Assembly (NCBI GenBank): GCA_021325235.1
Contig: JAJPHN010000057.1
Span: 99,033 to 163,032 of the forward strand
Direction: 5' to 3'
DNA from: Terriglobia bacterium
GTDB lineage: Bacteria; Acidobacteriota; Terriglobia; Bryobacterales; Bryobacteraceae
DNA length: 64,000 nt
Every line of letters begins with the position of its first letter. The stretch's first letter is position 1. Of the stretch, positions 1 to 7,770 are shown in pieces. The notes under the pieces are model-generated. The model searched no databases, had not been told where the DNA came from, and worked only from the letters and a program-made list of their open reading frames with translations. A program made the position numbers and the translations under genes.

Positions 1-970
1 CCGTGGACAGCGATACGTCCGGCTTCAACCGGCCCATCATCTCGATCCAGTAGGTGTGGTCGTCGGCGAAAAAGGCCTTTTCGTCGCGATAGCGATCCTG
101 ATTGACGATCGGCAGATCACGAACCGGGATGTAGACATCGGGCACCTCGCCCGGGCGAACGCCAAAGAACTCGGGAGGTGCGACACCGGCCACGACAAAA
201 GGTTTGCCGTTGAGCAGAATCGAAGCCCCGACGGCATCGGAGCGGCCGCCGAACTGCCCTTGCCAGAGAGCGTACGAGATGACGACCACGGCGGGCGCGC
301 CGGGCCGGTCGTCGGCGGCATCTACCAGCCGGCCAATCGCTGGTTTAACGCCCAGACCGGAGAAGTATCCGCCGGAGACGTAAATGCCTTTTTCGAGCAG
401 CGCCTGCCCGTGCACGACTGCATTCAGCCTTCCGGCTTCGGCAAATGCAAACAGGCTCGAGAGCACATGATTGTGGTCGCGCAGCAACTCATACAGGTGG
501 TAGGGGTAGTTGGGGCTTACAGTGTTTCCGCCGTCGCGATACGACGAGCCGGAGAGGCTGTTGATCACACCCGAGTCGCGCGGCGCCCGCCAGTTCAGCA
601 GCACCAGCTGTTCGGGATGCTTCACGGGCAGCGCGCGAAGCAGGATCGCGTCCATGAAACTGTAAATGGCCGTATTGGCACCGATGCCGAGCGCCAGCGA
701 AACCATCGCAAGAGCAGTGAACAGCTTGTTCGCCCGCATGGCGCGCAAAGCGTAGCGCAGATCCTGTCCGAGCTCTTCCAGAAACCAACCGGTCCACATG
801 CGGCGGCTCCCTTCTTTCCAGAACGTCACGTTGCCGAATGGCGGGCGGGTCGAGTGAGCGCCCTCCTGCTCGGCTTTCATAGCGAGATGATGGGCGATTT
901 CTTCGTCGAGCTCGCGGTCGAAATCCGCGCGATGCAAGAACCAATGCAAACGCCGCCAGAGTGCCTTCAT
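1..970 (-). CDS. ADOP/MacB-like ABC transporter permease, N-terminal part
   Basis: About 323 residues are visible; the gene runs off the left edge of the window. The protein starts MKALWRRLHWFLHRADFDRE and has the short prefix segment (DELDEEI-like, followed by HHL) seen in the large acidobacterial permeases. Next come a transmembrane helix rich in A/L/G (about residues 78-100, ALAMVSLALGIGANTAIYSF) and a periplasmic MacB-like core with LLRALPVKHPE and YFSGLGVKPAIGR. In this family such proteins are permease subunits of MacB-type efflux or lipoprotein-handling transporters in the inner membrane; the substrate is unknown. It follows the PadR gene by 9 bases on the same strand, so the two are probably one operon. 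The ATG at 970 was chosen because the prefix domain begins there. No ATPase gene is visible. Confidence 0.85.
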   Translation of the reverse strand, partial: MKALWRRLHWFLHRADFDRELDEEIAHHLAMKAEQEGAHSTRPPFGNVTFWKEGSRRMWTGWFLEELGQDLRYALRAMRANKLFTALAMVSLALGIGANTAIYSFMDAILLRALPVKHPEQLVLLNWRAPRDSGVINSLSGSSYRDGGNTVSPNYPYHLYELLRDHNHVLSSLFAFAEAGRLNAVVHGQALLEKGIYVSGGYFSGLGVKPAIGRLVDAADDRPGAPAVVVISYALWQGQFGGRSDAVGASILLNGKPFVVAGVAPPEFFGVRPGEVPDVYIPVRDLPIVNQDRYRDEKAFFADDHTYWIEMMGRLKPDVSLST

Positions 971-979
971 GACATTCCC

Positions 980-1312
980 TCAGGCCGGCTGAATCACTTT
1001 GCTAATGGCCGCAACGACGCGCTCAAATTCGCGCACCTCGCGGCCTAGCTGTTTTCTGCCTTCCGGAGTGAGCGTGTAGTAGCGCGCCCGCCGGTTGTTT
1101 TCCGATTGCCGCCATTCGGCGACGACCCAGCCCTTGATCAGCATGCGCTGCAAGGCTGGATAAAGCGAGCCTTCTTCCACTTCGAGCACTTCATCCGAGA
1201 TCTGATGAATGTGCTGCGCGATCCCGTAGCCATGCATCGGCCCCAGCCGGCCCAGAGTTTTGAGGATCAGCATGTAGAGCGTGCCGGGTGGAATATCCGG
1301 CCGAGTTCCCAT
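980..1312 (-). CDS. PadR-family transcriptional regulator
   Basis: A 110-residue protein with the usual PadR layout and length: an N-terminal winged helix (GTLYMLILKTLGRLGPMHGY, then HQISDEVLEVEEGSLYPALQ) and a short C-terminal helix. The SLYPALQRM and RRARYYTLTPEGR stretches are hallmark PadR sequences. It lies 9 bases upstream of the ADOP permease on the same strand, a pairing common in acidobacteria, and so probably represses that operon in response to an unknown ligand. A long inverted repeat covers its own start codon and upstream region, which suggests autoregulation. Confidence 0.92.
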   Translation of the reverse strand: MGTRPDIPPGTLYMLILKTLGRLGPMHGYGIAQHIHQISDEVLEVEEGSLYPALQRMLIKGWVVAEWRQSENNRRARYYTLTPEGRKQLGREVREFERVVAAISKVIQPA

Positions 1313-1342
1313 AGCAAGACTATAGGACAGTCTGGCTATGGG
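1308..1342. promoter_or_regulatory. Inverted repeat over the padR start, candidate PadR operator
   Basis: Two 14-base arms, CCCATAGCAAGACT (1308-1321) and AGTCTGGCTATGGG (1329-1342), are reverse complements except at one position, with a 7-base spacer. The left arm contains the PadR start codon (complement of CAT, 1310-1312). The spacer holds a CTATAG that could be part of a -10 element. Position and symmetry suit an autoregulatory PadR dimer site; this is inferred, not shown. Confidence 0.6.
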
Positions 1343-1417
1343 TGCAAGCAGAATGTGCAGCGAGTCAGAGCACAGTGGCGCGGGCGCTGGCGGGCTGTCT
1401 CTTACTTTGGCTGCAAC

Positions 1418-2101
1418 TTATGGCCGCACACGGGAACGGCGCTTCCCGAGAAGAAGCACGGCTGAGGCGGCCAGCAGCAGACCGAGGCTTGCCGGTTCGG
1501 GCACTGCGCCAATCGGAACTACGCTGACGTCGTCGAAATCGAAGTAGCCGGCGTCATTCTGGAAATCGAACTGAAGCAGCGTGCTGGCGGCGACGAGCGG
1601 ATCGCCGGACGTTGACACTACAAAGGTCTCCGGAACGTAGCCGCCGGTCTGGGGAACATCGATACCGTAAGCTCGCAGCGCGCCGCCGAAACGGAGATCG
1701 ATGTAATTGAGATAGCCGGGCGTGGGCGGAGTATCCTGTGCGAAATAGAAGCTGACCTGGTAATACTCGGCCGGAAGCAGATGGAGCGTCTGGCTGAGCG
1801 CGAGAAACGGTCCGAACGTGCCGATGGCCGTTCCTCCGCCGCCCTGCACCGCGAAATACGCCGCGTAACTCCCGCTGTTCGGATTCGTGTTATCGACGCC
1901 GTAATAGAAGTTCGGTGGGGCGCCACCCTGGAGATTTCCGCTGAGCGTCCAGCCGCTGAAATCGCCGGTTTCGAAGCCGCAGTTGGCGACCACGTTTCCG
2001 GCGATCGAGCCGCAGACATCCGCTTTCGCCGTGCCTGCCAGAGTCAGAAACAGAACAGCCAGACTACTCGCTGCGAGACGCATTCCGGGATGGGTTTTCA
2101 T
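1418..2101 (-). CDS. PEP-CTERM sorting-domain protein
   Basis: A 227-residue exported protein. It has a signal peptide (hydrophobic ASSLAVLFLTLAGTAKA, about 10-27), a beta-rich central region of unknown fold, and a C-terminal PEP-CTERM tripartite tail: VPEPASLGLLLAASAVLLLG followed by KRRSR. In this class the tail is recognised and cleaved by an exosortase at the inner membrane, and the protein goes to the surface or extracellular matrix. The central region (NPNSGSYAAYFAV, AEYYQVSFYFAQD) looks like a carbohydrate-binding or jelly-roll module. No exosortase gene is in the window. It sits 14 bases downstream of the S53 peptidase gene on the same strand and may be cotranscribed. Confidence 0.82.
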   Translation of the reverse strand: MKTHPGMRLAASSLAVLFLTLAGTAKADVCGSIAGNVVANCGFETGDFSGWTLSGNLQGGAPPNFYYGVDNTNPNSGSYAAYFAVQGGGGTAIGTFGPFLALSQTLHLLPAEYYQVSFYFAQDTPPTPGYLNYIDLRFGGALRAYGIDVPQTGGYVPETFVVSTSGDPLVAASTLLQFDFQNDAGYFDFDDVSVVPIGAVPEPASLGLLLAASAVLLLGKRRSRVRP

Positions 2102-2115
2102 CGCTCTCCGCCTGA

Positions 2116-4299
2116 TTATTTTTGTTTGGCCGAGGATGCTGCGCTGGGCCAGTTTGCTACCAGATTATATGCGTTGACGGTGCCGATACCTGTAGCGAAA
2201 TCCCAGCCGGATTTGGCGGGATAGGCCGGCTCGTAGCTGGTATCGGATACCGAGAGGACTCCGTTTGTGCCGGGATTGGTGGATGGATAGAAGCAGCTGA
2301 AGCGGCCAACGACGGCGCCGGTAGATGTAGTAAGCGGCTGGCAGTTGACGTCCATATCGCCGAGCGTGACATCGTGGAAAATGCAGCTGGGATCGATGGC
2401 TGAGCCAAGGCTGGCATTGCAGGACGCCTTGCCGGTGGTTCCGAATTCACTGTGGGCAAGCGAGTAGTAGACGTAGTTGGGATTGCCCTGGCGCGCTCCG
2501 GCAGCTTCATTGGCGAGTGATTGAATTCCGGCCACGATGGGCGCGGCGAACGAGGTACCACCCCCGCCGGACCAGTTGACGGGCGGCAGATTGCAGGGTG
2601 TGCCGCCGTTCGTGGGATCGCTGAAACAGAAGAGATAGTAGTGACCCCATACGCCGTTGGCCGCCATGAGCGAAACATCGGGGAGGTCGCGCACGCCATC
2701 GTTCGGGTTGCCAAACAGCGAACGTTGCCAGGCGGGCTTGGCCCAGCCTTTGCAAGTGCCTCCCACCACGCCGAAGATGTTGGGCGCGCCGGTAGCACAG
2801 GCGCTCGGGCCGCCGCTGCCGGCTCCCGTGGTCAGAAAATACTCTTCCCCGAGCGTGCTGTTACAGAAACCATTTGCGCCGTAGCTTTGCGGATAGCCCT
2901 CGATGTTAGCGATCAGCGTGCTCGCGCAGGAATCGTTCCAGGGAATCTCGGGCACGTACGATTTGGCCGAGTTGTATGCGGGGCCGTTGGTGGCGCTCCA
3001 GTACTGGGCGTTATCGCCGAAATACGAATCGGCGAAATCGGTCCCGCCCACCGAGACATTGTTCGGTGTCGAGCCGAGGCCGTTGACGTTGATGCCGTGA
3101 GTGGCGATGGCCTGGTCGGCGTCCGAGCCGGCCGCGCCCTCGTCGCCGCTCGAGACGAAAATCGAAACACCCTCGAAGACCCCGAGCTGATACAGCGCAT
3201 TGACATAGGCGTTCCCGTCGCTGCCTAACTCGGATTCCGGCGCGCCGTAGCTGATGCTGATGATGGCGGGCGGCTGGGTGCTCGCAGTGAGCAGATTCTG
3301 GAGCGCGATATAGACGCCGAAATTGGCATCCGTATCGGCGCAGGAGGCGAGCACGATGGCGGCGTTGGGTGCGGCGGCGCTGGCCCATTCGACATCGAGC
3401 GCGGCTTCATCGTCGTTGCCATTGAAACCGGGATCGGCGCATGCCCCGCCATTGCCGCCATTGGGATGCACGGTGGCAAACGTTCCGTAGGGGAACCGGC
3501 GCGCCAGGCCGAAGGTTTTGCGGAAAGCGTACCAGTCGCCATCACTGTAAAGATCCGTGTCTTCGAGCAGAACAATGGTCTGGCCGCGGCCGGTGACGCC
3601 CGCCTGGAACAGCGGATTCAGATTGTAGATCGTGTGCAGGTCGTAAGGAACAACGGGCAGGTAACCATTGGGCGCTGTGTATTGCGAGCGCAGGCGGTGC
3701 TGCGGCTTCGGTTTGAAATTATGCAGTGCGACCGGCCCTACTACTGCGTCGGCGAAGGCGGCTGGAATCTGCGGATCCGTCAGATTGGCGATGTGCGGGG
3801 TCCCGTTTACATCCAGCTTGTGAATCGTCGTATGGAAAGCGTCGCGAACCTGGGCGGCAGTGCCGGAAAAATCAATAACGAGATTGGCCGAGACGCCGTG
3901 GACCGTGAAGCCTTTCGACTCGAGCCATTCGCGAACCGCCGCGATATCGCTCTGGGCCATGCCGAAGCGTTCGCTGAACTCGGCGGCGGTGCCCCATTTA
4001 TGAAAACTGGGCGAAGACGGATTGTGCAGATCTTCCAGATACTGATCGAGCGCGGCCTGCGCCGCGGCGGGGCGCTTCAACTGCAGATAAATATGCTGCA
4101 GGGGCAGCGAATCGGATACCGGCCCGAGATCGCGGGCCTGCCGGACGGCGGGATGAACATTGCCGTAGAGCGTAATGCGATCGCTCTCGCTGGCGCTGCG
4201 CGTGACAAGCGCAGGGGCGTGTCGGCTGACTTGCGGATAGGCTGCCCCGGCACAAAGCAAAAGGCTGGAGCAGACGAGGAGCGAAGACCTCCGATGCAT
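2116..4299 (-). CDS. S53 family (sedolisin/kumamolisin-type) serine peptidase
   Basis: A 727-residue secreted acid peptidase candidate. A signal peptide (LLVCSSLLLCAGAAYPQ) is followed by a pro-kumamolisin activation domain (about 40-205; LQLKRP, FHKWGTAAEFSERFG) and a subtilisin-fold catalytic domain. Family catalytic residues are visible: Glu298 and Asp302 in DDEAALDVEWA, the oxyanion Asp386 in VSSGDEGA, and the nucleophile Ser583 in SGGGGTSFAAP. A C-terminal Asp-rich calcium loop (SGWDFATGIGTVNAYN) is also present. Members are active at low pH, which fits an acidic-soil host. It is transcribed divergently from ubiX and lies just upstream of a PEP-CTERM gene. Confidence 0.9.
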   Translation of the reverse strand: MHRRSSLLVCSSLLLCAGAAYPQVSRHAPALVTRSASESDRITLYGNVHPAVRQARDLGPVSDSLPLQHIYLQLKRPAAAQAALDQYLEDLHNPSSPSFHKWGTAAEFSERFGMAQSDIAAVREWLESKGFTVHGVSANLVIDFSGTAAQVRDAFHTTIHKLDVNGTPHIANLTDPQIPAAFADAVVGPVALHNFKPKPQHRLRSQYTAPNGYLPVVPYDLHTIYNLNPLFQAGVTGRGQTIVLLEDTDLYSDGDWYAFRKTFGLARRFPYGTFATVHPNGGNGGACADPGFNGNDDEAALDVEWASAAAPNAAIVLASCADTDANFGVYIALQNLLTASTQPPAIISISYGAPESELGSDGNAYVNALYQLGVFEGVSIFVSSGDEGAAGSDADQAIATHGINVNGLGSTPNNVSVGGTDFADSYFGDNAQYWSATNGPAYNSAKSYVPEIPWNDSCASTLIANIEGYPQSYGANGFCNSTLGEEYFLTTGAGSGGPSACATGAPNIFGVVGGTCKGWAKPAWQRSLFGNPNDGVRDLPDVSLMAANGVWGHYYLFCFSDPTNGGTPCNLPPVNWSGGGGTSFAAPIVAGIQSLANEAAGARQGNPNYVYYSLAHSEFGTTGKASCNASLGSAIDPSCIFHDVTLGDMDVNCQPLTTSTGAVVGRFSCFYPSTNPGTNGVLSVSDTSYEPAYPAKSGWDFATGIGTVNAYNLVANWPSAASSAKQK

Positions 4300-4422
4300 A
4301 ACTCTCCTGATCAGCAGAACTCTTGTCTACGCTGACAATTTTGCTGAATGTGCAAACACTAACACACGTGCTACTCCCCGCGCAATCGTACCGGCAACAT
4401 TTCGGGCATAGGATACTGGTGC

Positions 4423-4986
4423 GTGCGGCTTATTGTCGGAATCACGGGCGCATCCGGAGCGATTTTCGGGGTGCGGACGCTCGCGGCGCTGCGCGCGCTG
4501 GGAGTGGAGACACACCTGATTCTGAGCCGCTGGGCGCGGGTGACGATTGCGCAGGAGACAAACTACGCGATCGAGCAGGTGGAGCAGCTGGCCACGGTCG
4601 TCCACCGGCAGGAGAACCAGGCGGCGGCGGTTTCCAGCGGCTCGTTTCGCACCGACGGCATGATCGTCGCGCCGTGCAGTATGAAGACGCTCGCCGCCAT
4701 TCGCGCGGGCTTCGGAGACACGCTCATCTGCCGTGCGGCGGATGTCATCTTGAAAGAGCGAAGAAGGCTGGTGCTGCTGGCGCGCGAGAGCCCGCTCAGC
4801 GAAATTCATCTCGAAAACATGCTCGCGCTGGCGCGCATCGGCGTGACGATCTTCCCGCCGGTGCCGGCCTTCTATAACAAGCCGCAGACGGTGGAGGCGC
4901 TGGTGGACTACGTCGTGGGGCGGGCGCTCGATCAGTTCGGGCTGGAGGTCAAAGAGATGCCGCGCTGGGGCGGGCTGGGCGGCTAG
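4423..4986 (+). CDS. ubiX: Flavin prenyltransferase UbiX
   Basis: A 187-residue protein that starts with the UbiX signature LIVGITGASGAIFG. It also shows the FMN/phosphate-binding segment SSGSFRTDGMIVAPCSMKTL and the conserved RESPLSEIHLENM and FYNKP regions. UbiX-family enzymes join dimethylallyl phosphate to FMN, making the prenylated flavin cofactor used by UbiD decarboxylases, for example in ubiquinone or aromatic-acid metabolism. No ubiD partner lies nearby. The start is GTG at 4423, because the nucleotide-binding strand begins immediately after it. Four bases separate its stop from the next start, so it probably leads the ATP-synthase gene run. Confidence 0.93.
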   Translation: MRLIVGITGASGAIFGVRTLAALRALGVETHLILSRWARVTIAQETNYAIEQVEQLATVVHRQENQAAAVSSGSFRTDGMIVAPCSMKTLAAIRAGFGDTLICRAADVILKERRRLVLLARESPLSEIHLENMLALARIGVTIFPPVPAFYNKPQTVEALVDYVVGRALDQFGLEVKEMPRWGGLGG

Positions 4987-4990
4987 AGGA

Positions 4991-5221
4991 GTGATGAGCG
5001 TGGCGAAGCCGGACCGGGGCTTGACGTGGCTCGGGAAATATCTCTCGCTGGCGCTGACGTTGCCGGCGTCGGTGGTGGCGGGCTATATCGTGGGCACGGC
5101 GCTCGACGACTGGCTGCATGTGCCGCTGCTGCGAGCCGTCGGGATTGTGCTCGGTATGGCCGCGGGACTGATCCAGATCTTCCGCGAACTCGGCCGCGAC
5201 AGCAGGCGCGAAAACAAATGA
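4991..5221 (+). CDS. AtpZ/AtpI-family ATP synthase accessory membrane protein
   Basis: A 76-residue protein with two predicted membrane helices (about 19-38 and 48-64) separated by a short DDWLHVPLL loop and ending in a charged tail. The GxxLDDW pattern and the place directly before an AtpI-like gene and atpB match AtpZ/AtpI-type proteins. These assist F-type ATP synthase assembly (c-ring formation) or move Mg2+/Ca2+. Both GTG (4991) and ATG (4994) could be the start, with GAGGA just upstream; the choice changes one residue. Its stop overlaps the next start codon (ATGA). Confidence 0.75.
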   Translation: MMSVAKPDRGLTWLGKYLSLALTLPASVVAGYIVGTALDDWLHVPLLRAVGIVLGMAAGLIQIFRELGRDSRRENK

Positions 5222-5601
5222 CCGATTCTGTGCGCCGCACGTACTGGCTCATCGGCTTCTTTGGTCTGGCCGGATTCGTAGTATACGTGGCTGCCACCGG
5301 GATTCGCGATGGCTTGGCGTTCGCGCTTGGCGCAGCCGGTTCGTTTGGCAATTTCTGGCTCTTCGACCGGCTGAGCAGGCGCATTGCACCGGGCGGCGCG
5401 ACGGCTGGCAAACCGTGGGAAGCGGGCGCCTTCATCGGCCGCTACATCATCCTACTGGGAATCGGCTATGCTATAGTCGAAACTTTGAACGTCAGCCCTT
5501 TGGCCGTTATTTTAGGGCTGTTTGCGAGCACGGCCGCGGTGCTGGCATCGTTCGCGATCGAGCTTTTCAACCATATAACGCGCAAGCGGATCACGCACTG
5601 A
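5218..5601 (+). CDS. ATP synthase subunit I-like (AtpI) membrane protein
   Basis: A 127-residue protein with four hydrophobic segments (about 10-27, 31-49, 70-88 and 94-113). It starts at the ATG that overlaps the previous stop codon by 4 bases (ATGA), so the pair is probably translationally coupled. It is followed five bases later by atpB. The order AtpZ-like, AtpI-like, AtpB is the usual one in F0 gene clusters, and that position plus the membrane topology is the basis for the call. A longer in-frame start upstream lies inside the previous gene and was rejected. Confidence 0.75.
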   Translation: MTDSVRRTYWLIGFFGLAGFVVYVAATGIRDGLAFALGAAGSFGNFWLFDRLSRRIAPGGATAGKPWEAGAFIGRYIILLGIGYAIVETLNVSPLAVILGLFASTAAVLASFAIELFNHITRKRITH

Positions 5602-5606
5602 CCGAA

Positions 5607-6338
5607 ATGGTACACGAACTCTGGATCACTGCCCTCTTCAACCGCTTCCTGGCGGGGCCGGCCAATGCTGTGCTCGATGCGGTCCATTACCCGGCGCAGG
5701 ATCCGGCGAATCCCTGGTCGGACTGGCTGGTCTGCGAGATTTTGGTTGTCCTGTTCATGGTGGTGCTGTTCAGCATTCTGCGCGCGCGGCTATCGGTGGA
5801 TAAGCCGGGTAAGCTGCAGCATGTTTTTGAGGTGACGTACGACTTTGTACGGACCTCGGCGGAAGAAATCGTCGGCCACGAGGGACCGCGTTATACCGCG
5901 TTCTTTGGCACAATCTTTCTGTTCATCCTGTTTATGAACCTGATCGGGCTCATACCGGGCTTCGATTCGCCGACCATGTTTGCCTCGGTGCCGTTCGGCC
6001 TCGCAATCGTGACGTTTCTCTTCTATCACGGAACAGGTCTGCGGGCGAATGGCGCGGGATACATCAAGCAGTTTCTCGGTCCGTTTCTGATCATGATTCC
6101 GCTGATGCTGCCGATCGAGATTCTGAGCCACTTTGCGCGACCGCTCTCGCTCACGGTTCGTCTTTACGCGAATATGTTTGCCGGCGAGCAGGTCTATCTG
6201 ACATTCATAAACCTGACGAAACTGATCATTCCCGTTATTTTTATCGGCCTGCACTTATTTGTTTCGTTCCTGCAGGCCTATATTTTCATGCTGCTCGCGA
6301 TGGTCTACGTAGGCGGGGCCGTTTCGCACGAGCATTAG
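5607..6338 (+). CDS. atpB: F-type ATP synthase subunit a
   Basis: A 243-residue polytopic protein. The essential arginine (about Arg185) lies in SLTVRLYANMFAGE, the classic subunit a motif on the fourth helix facing the c-ring. The FLFILFMNLIGLIPGFDSPT helix and the final YIFMLLAMVYVGGAVSHEH helix also match. Subunit a forms the ion half-channels of F0. ATG 5607 was chosen because the amphipathic N-terminus of this family begins there; the frame stays open upstream inside atpI. It precedes atpE by 90 bases. The b, delta, alpha, gamma, beta and epsilon genes do not follow, so this F0 cluster is split from the rest of the enzyme. Confidence 0.96.
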   Translation: MVHELWITALFNRFLAGPANAVLDAVHYPAQDPANPWSDWLVCEILVVLFMVVLFSILRARLSVDKPGKLQHVFEVTYDFVRTSAEEIVGHEGPRYTAFFGTIFLFILFMNLIGLIPGFDSPTMFASVPFGLAIVTFLFYHGTGLRANGAGYIKQFLGPFLIMIPLMLPIEILSHFARPLSLTVRLYANMFAGEQVYLTFINLTKLIIPVIFIGLHLFVSFLQAYIFMLLAMVYVGGAVSHEH

Positions 6339-6428
6339 GCTTTATCGGTTGCGAGCGTGAGCGCCCGGCGTCCCAACGTACGGTGTCGAACCACCTCCTC
6401 GCGGCCAACATTCATTAGGAGAAGACAC

Positions 6429-6731
6429 TTGAAAAACAAACTGTTTTTACTCGCCCTGACCATGCTGGCGCTGGCGAGTCCGATTTTTGCGCAGGGCACG
6501 GAGAATGCCGGCGGCGCTGAGTCGTATCACAAAGCCGCCGCGTATCTGGCGATGGGCATTGCATCCGGCCTTTGCGGACTGGGTCAGGGGCGCGCAACCG
6601 CTTCTGCCGCAGAAGCGATGGCGCGTAATCCGGGCGCGGTAGCCGCCATTCGCGTGGCGCTGATTCTGGGTCTCGTGCTGATCGAATCCCTCGCGCTCTA
6701 CACGCTGGTTATCACGTTCATCGCGCGCTAG
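6429..6731 (+). CDS. atpE: F-type ATP synthase subunit c
   Basis: A 100-residue, two-helix proteolipid. It has the polar loop ARNP (about 65-68) and the ion-binding carboxylate Glu86 in VLIESLALY. The first helix carries GLGQG with Gln53. A leading hydrophobic segment ending SPIFAQ resembles a signal peptide and makes the protein longer than the roughly 80 residues of the E. coli subunit. The start is TTG at 6429, supported by AGGAGA at about 6417-6422; no ATG fits. A hairpin terminator follows, so transcription of the atp run probably ends here. Confidence 0.93.
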   Translation: MKNKLFLLALTMLALASPIFAQGTENAGGAESYHKAAAYLAMGIASGLCGLGQGRATASAAEAMARNPGAVAAIRVALILGLVLIESLALYTLVITFIAR

Positions 6732-6756
6732 ACAAGCCATTTACAATTGACGAAGG

Positions 6757-6790
6757 GCCTGCTGCGCGGGAGCGTGCGGCAGGCTTTTTT
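6757..6790 (+). terminator. Rho-independent terminator after atpE
   Basis: The arms GCCTGCTGCGC and GTGCGGCAGGC pair with one G-T wobble and one mismatch around a short loop, and are followed by six T residues. The hairpin closes the ubiX-atp gene run and lies just before the DapA-family start at 6799. Confidence 0.8.
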
Positions 6791-6798
6791 CTTATTGC

Positions 6799-7683
6799 AT
6801 GAAGCTGCAAGGCATTTTCCCCGCTCTGGCCACGCCTTTCGATTACCAGGGCAAACTGTACCGCACCAAAGTTTTCCATAACGTCGAGAAGCTGAACCAG
6901 GTCGGGCTGGCCGGTTACACGGTTTGCGGATCCACCGGCGAAACGCCGCTGCTCTCGAGCGACGAGCGGCTGGAACTGATGCGCTGGGTCAAAGAAGCGA
7001 GCGCGCCGGGCAAAATTCTGATCGCGGGCGTGGGCGCCGAGAGCGTGCATGAGACCGTCCGCATGGCCAAGTGTGCAGCCGAGATCGGCTACGATGCCGC
7101 GCTCGTGCTGACGCCGTTTTATTACCGCAACCAGATGTATCGGGCCGATACGCAGGCGCTATTTTTTCGCGCTGTTGCCGACCAGTCGCCGCTGCCCGTG
7201 CTGCTCTACAACATCCCGCAGGTGACCGGTTACGATCTGCCGGTGGAAACGATCGCGGCGCTTTCACAACACCCGAATGTTGCCGGTATGAAAGACAGCT
7301 CGGGCAACATGCCGAAGCTGGACGAAACGCTGAAGGCGGTGAAGCCGGGATTTCAGGTGCTGACCGGCTCGAGCGCGAGTATTTACGAGGCGCTGAAGCT
7401 GGGCGCTGCGGGAGCCATTCTGGCGATTGCGAATGCGCTGCCCTATGCATGCGTGACGATCTGGGAGGCGTTTCGCACGCGCGAGCACGAGGCGGCGCAG
7501 GACTGGCAGCAGCGCATTACGCCGCTCTCGCGGCTGATGGCGGCGCAATACGGGATTCCGGCGCTGAAGTATGCGATGGACCTGAACGGATATTACGGGG
7601 GCCCGCCGCGATTGCCGTTTGTGCCGGTTTCCGCGGACGTCAGGCGAGAGATCGAGCGGGCACTGGACGGATTGCGCGGGTAA
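6799..7683 (+). CDS. Dihydrodipicolinate synthase (DapA) family aldolase/lyase
   Basis: A 294-residue (beta/alpha)8 class I aldolase. It shows the pyruvate-binding GSTGE motif (about 44-48), catalytic Tyr137 in LLYNIP and the Schiff-base Lys165 in GMKDSSG. The family covers dihydrodipicolinate synthase, N-acetylneuraminate lyase, 2-keto-3-deoxy sugar-acid aldolases and 4-hydroxy-2-oxoglutarate aldolase, and the substrate cannot be fixed by eye. The sequence GYTVCGSTGETPLLSSDER, plus the absence of other lysine-pathway genes nearby, favours a keto-acid aldolase over lysine synthesis. It stands alone between the atp terminator and a minus-strand PEP-CTERM gene. Confidence 0.88.
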   Translation: MKLQGIFPALATPFDYQGKLYRTKVFHNVEKLNQVGLAGYTVCGSTGETPLLSSDERLELMRWVKEASAPGKILIAGVGAESVHETVRMAKCAAEIGYDAALVLTPFYYRNQMYRADTQALFFRAVADQSPLPVLLYNIPQVTGYDLPVETIAALSQHPNVAGMKDSSGNMPKLDETLKAVKPGFQVLTGSSASIYEALKLGAAGAILAIANALPYACVTIWEAFRTREHEAAQDWQQRITPLSRLMAAQYGIPALKYAMDLNGYYGGPPRLPFVPVSADVRREIERALDGLRG

Positions 7684-7770
7684 ACATTTTCCGGTGCAAA
7701 AATCGAAATCCCCGCTCGCTGAGGCGCGCTGACCGAGCCGAGACCGCCAGGGAGCGATCACCCGACCGGG

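Noticed and set aside
4423..6731. A full ATP synthase operon
   Set aside because: Only a, c and I/Z-type proteins are present, and a terminator follows atpE.
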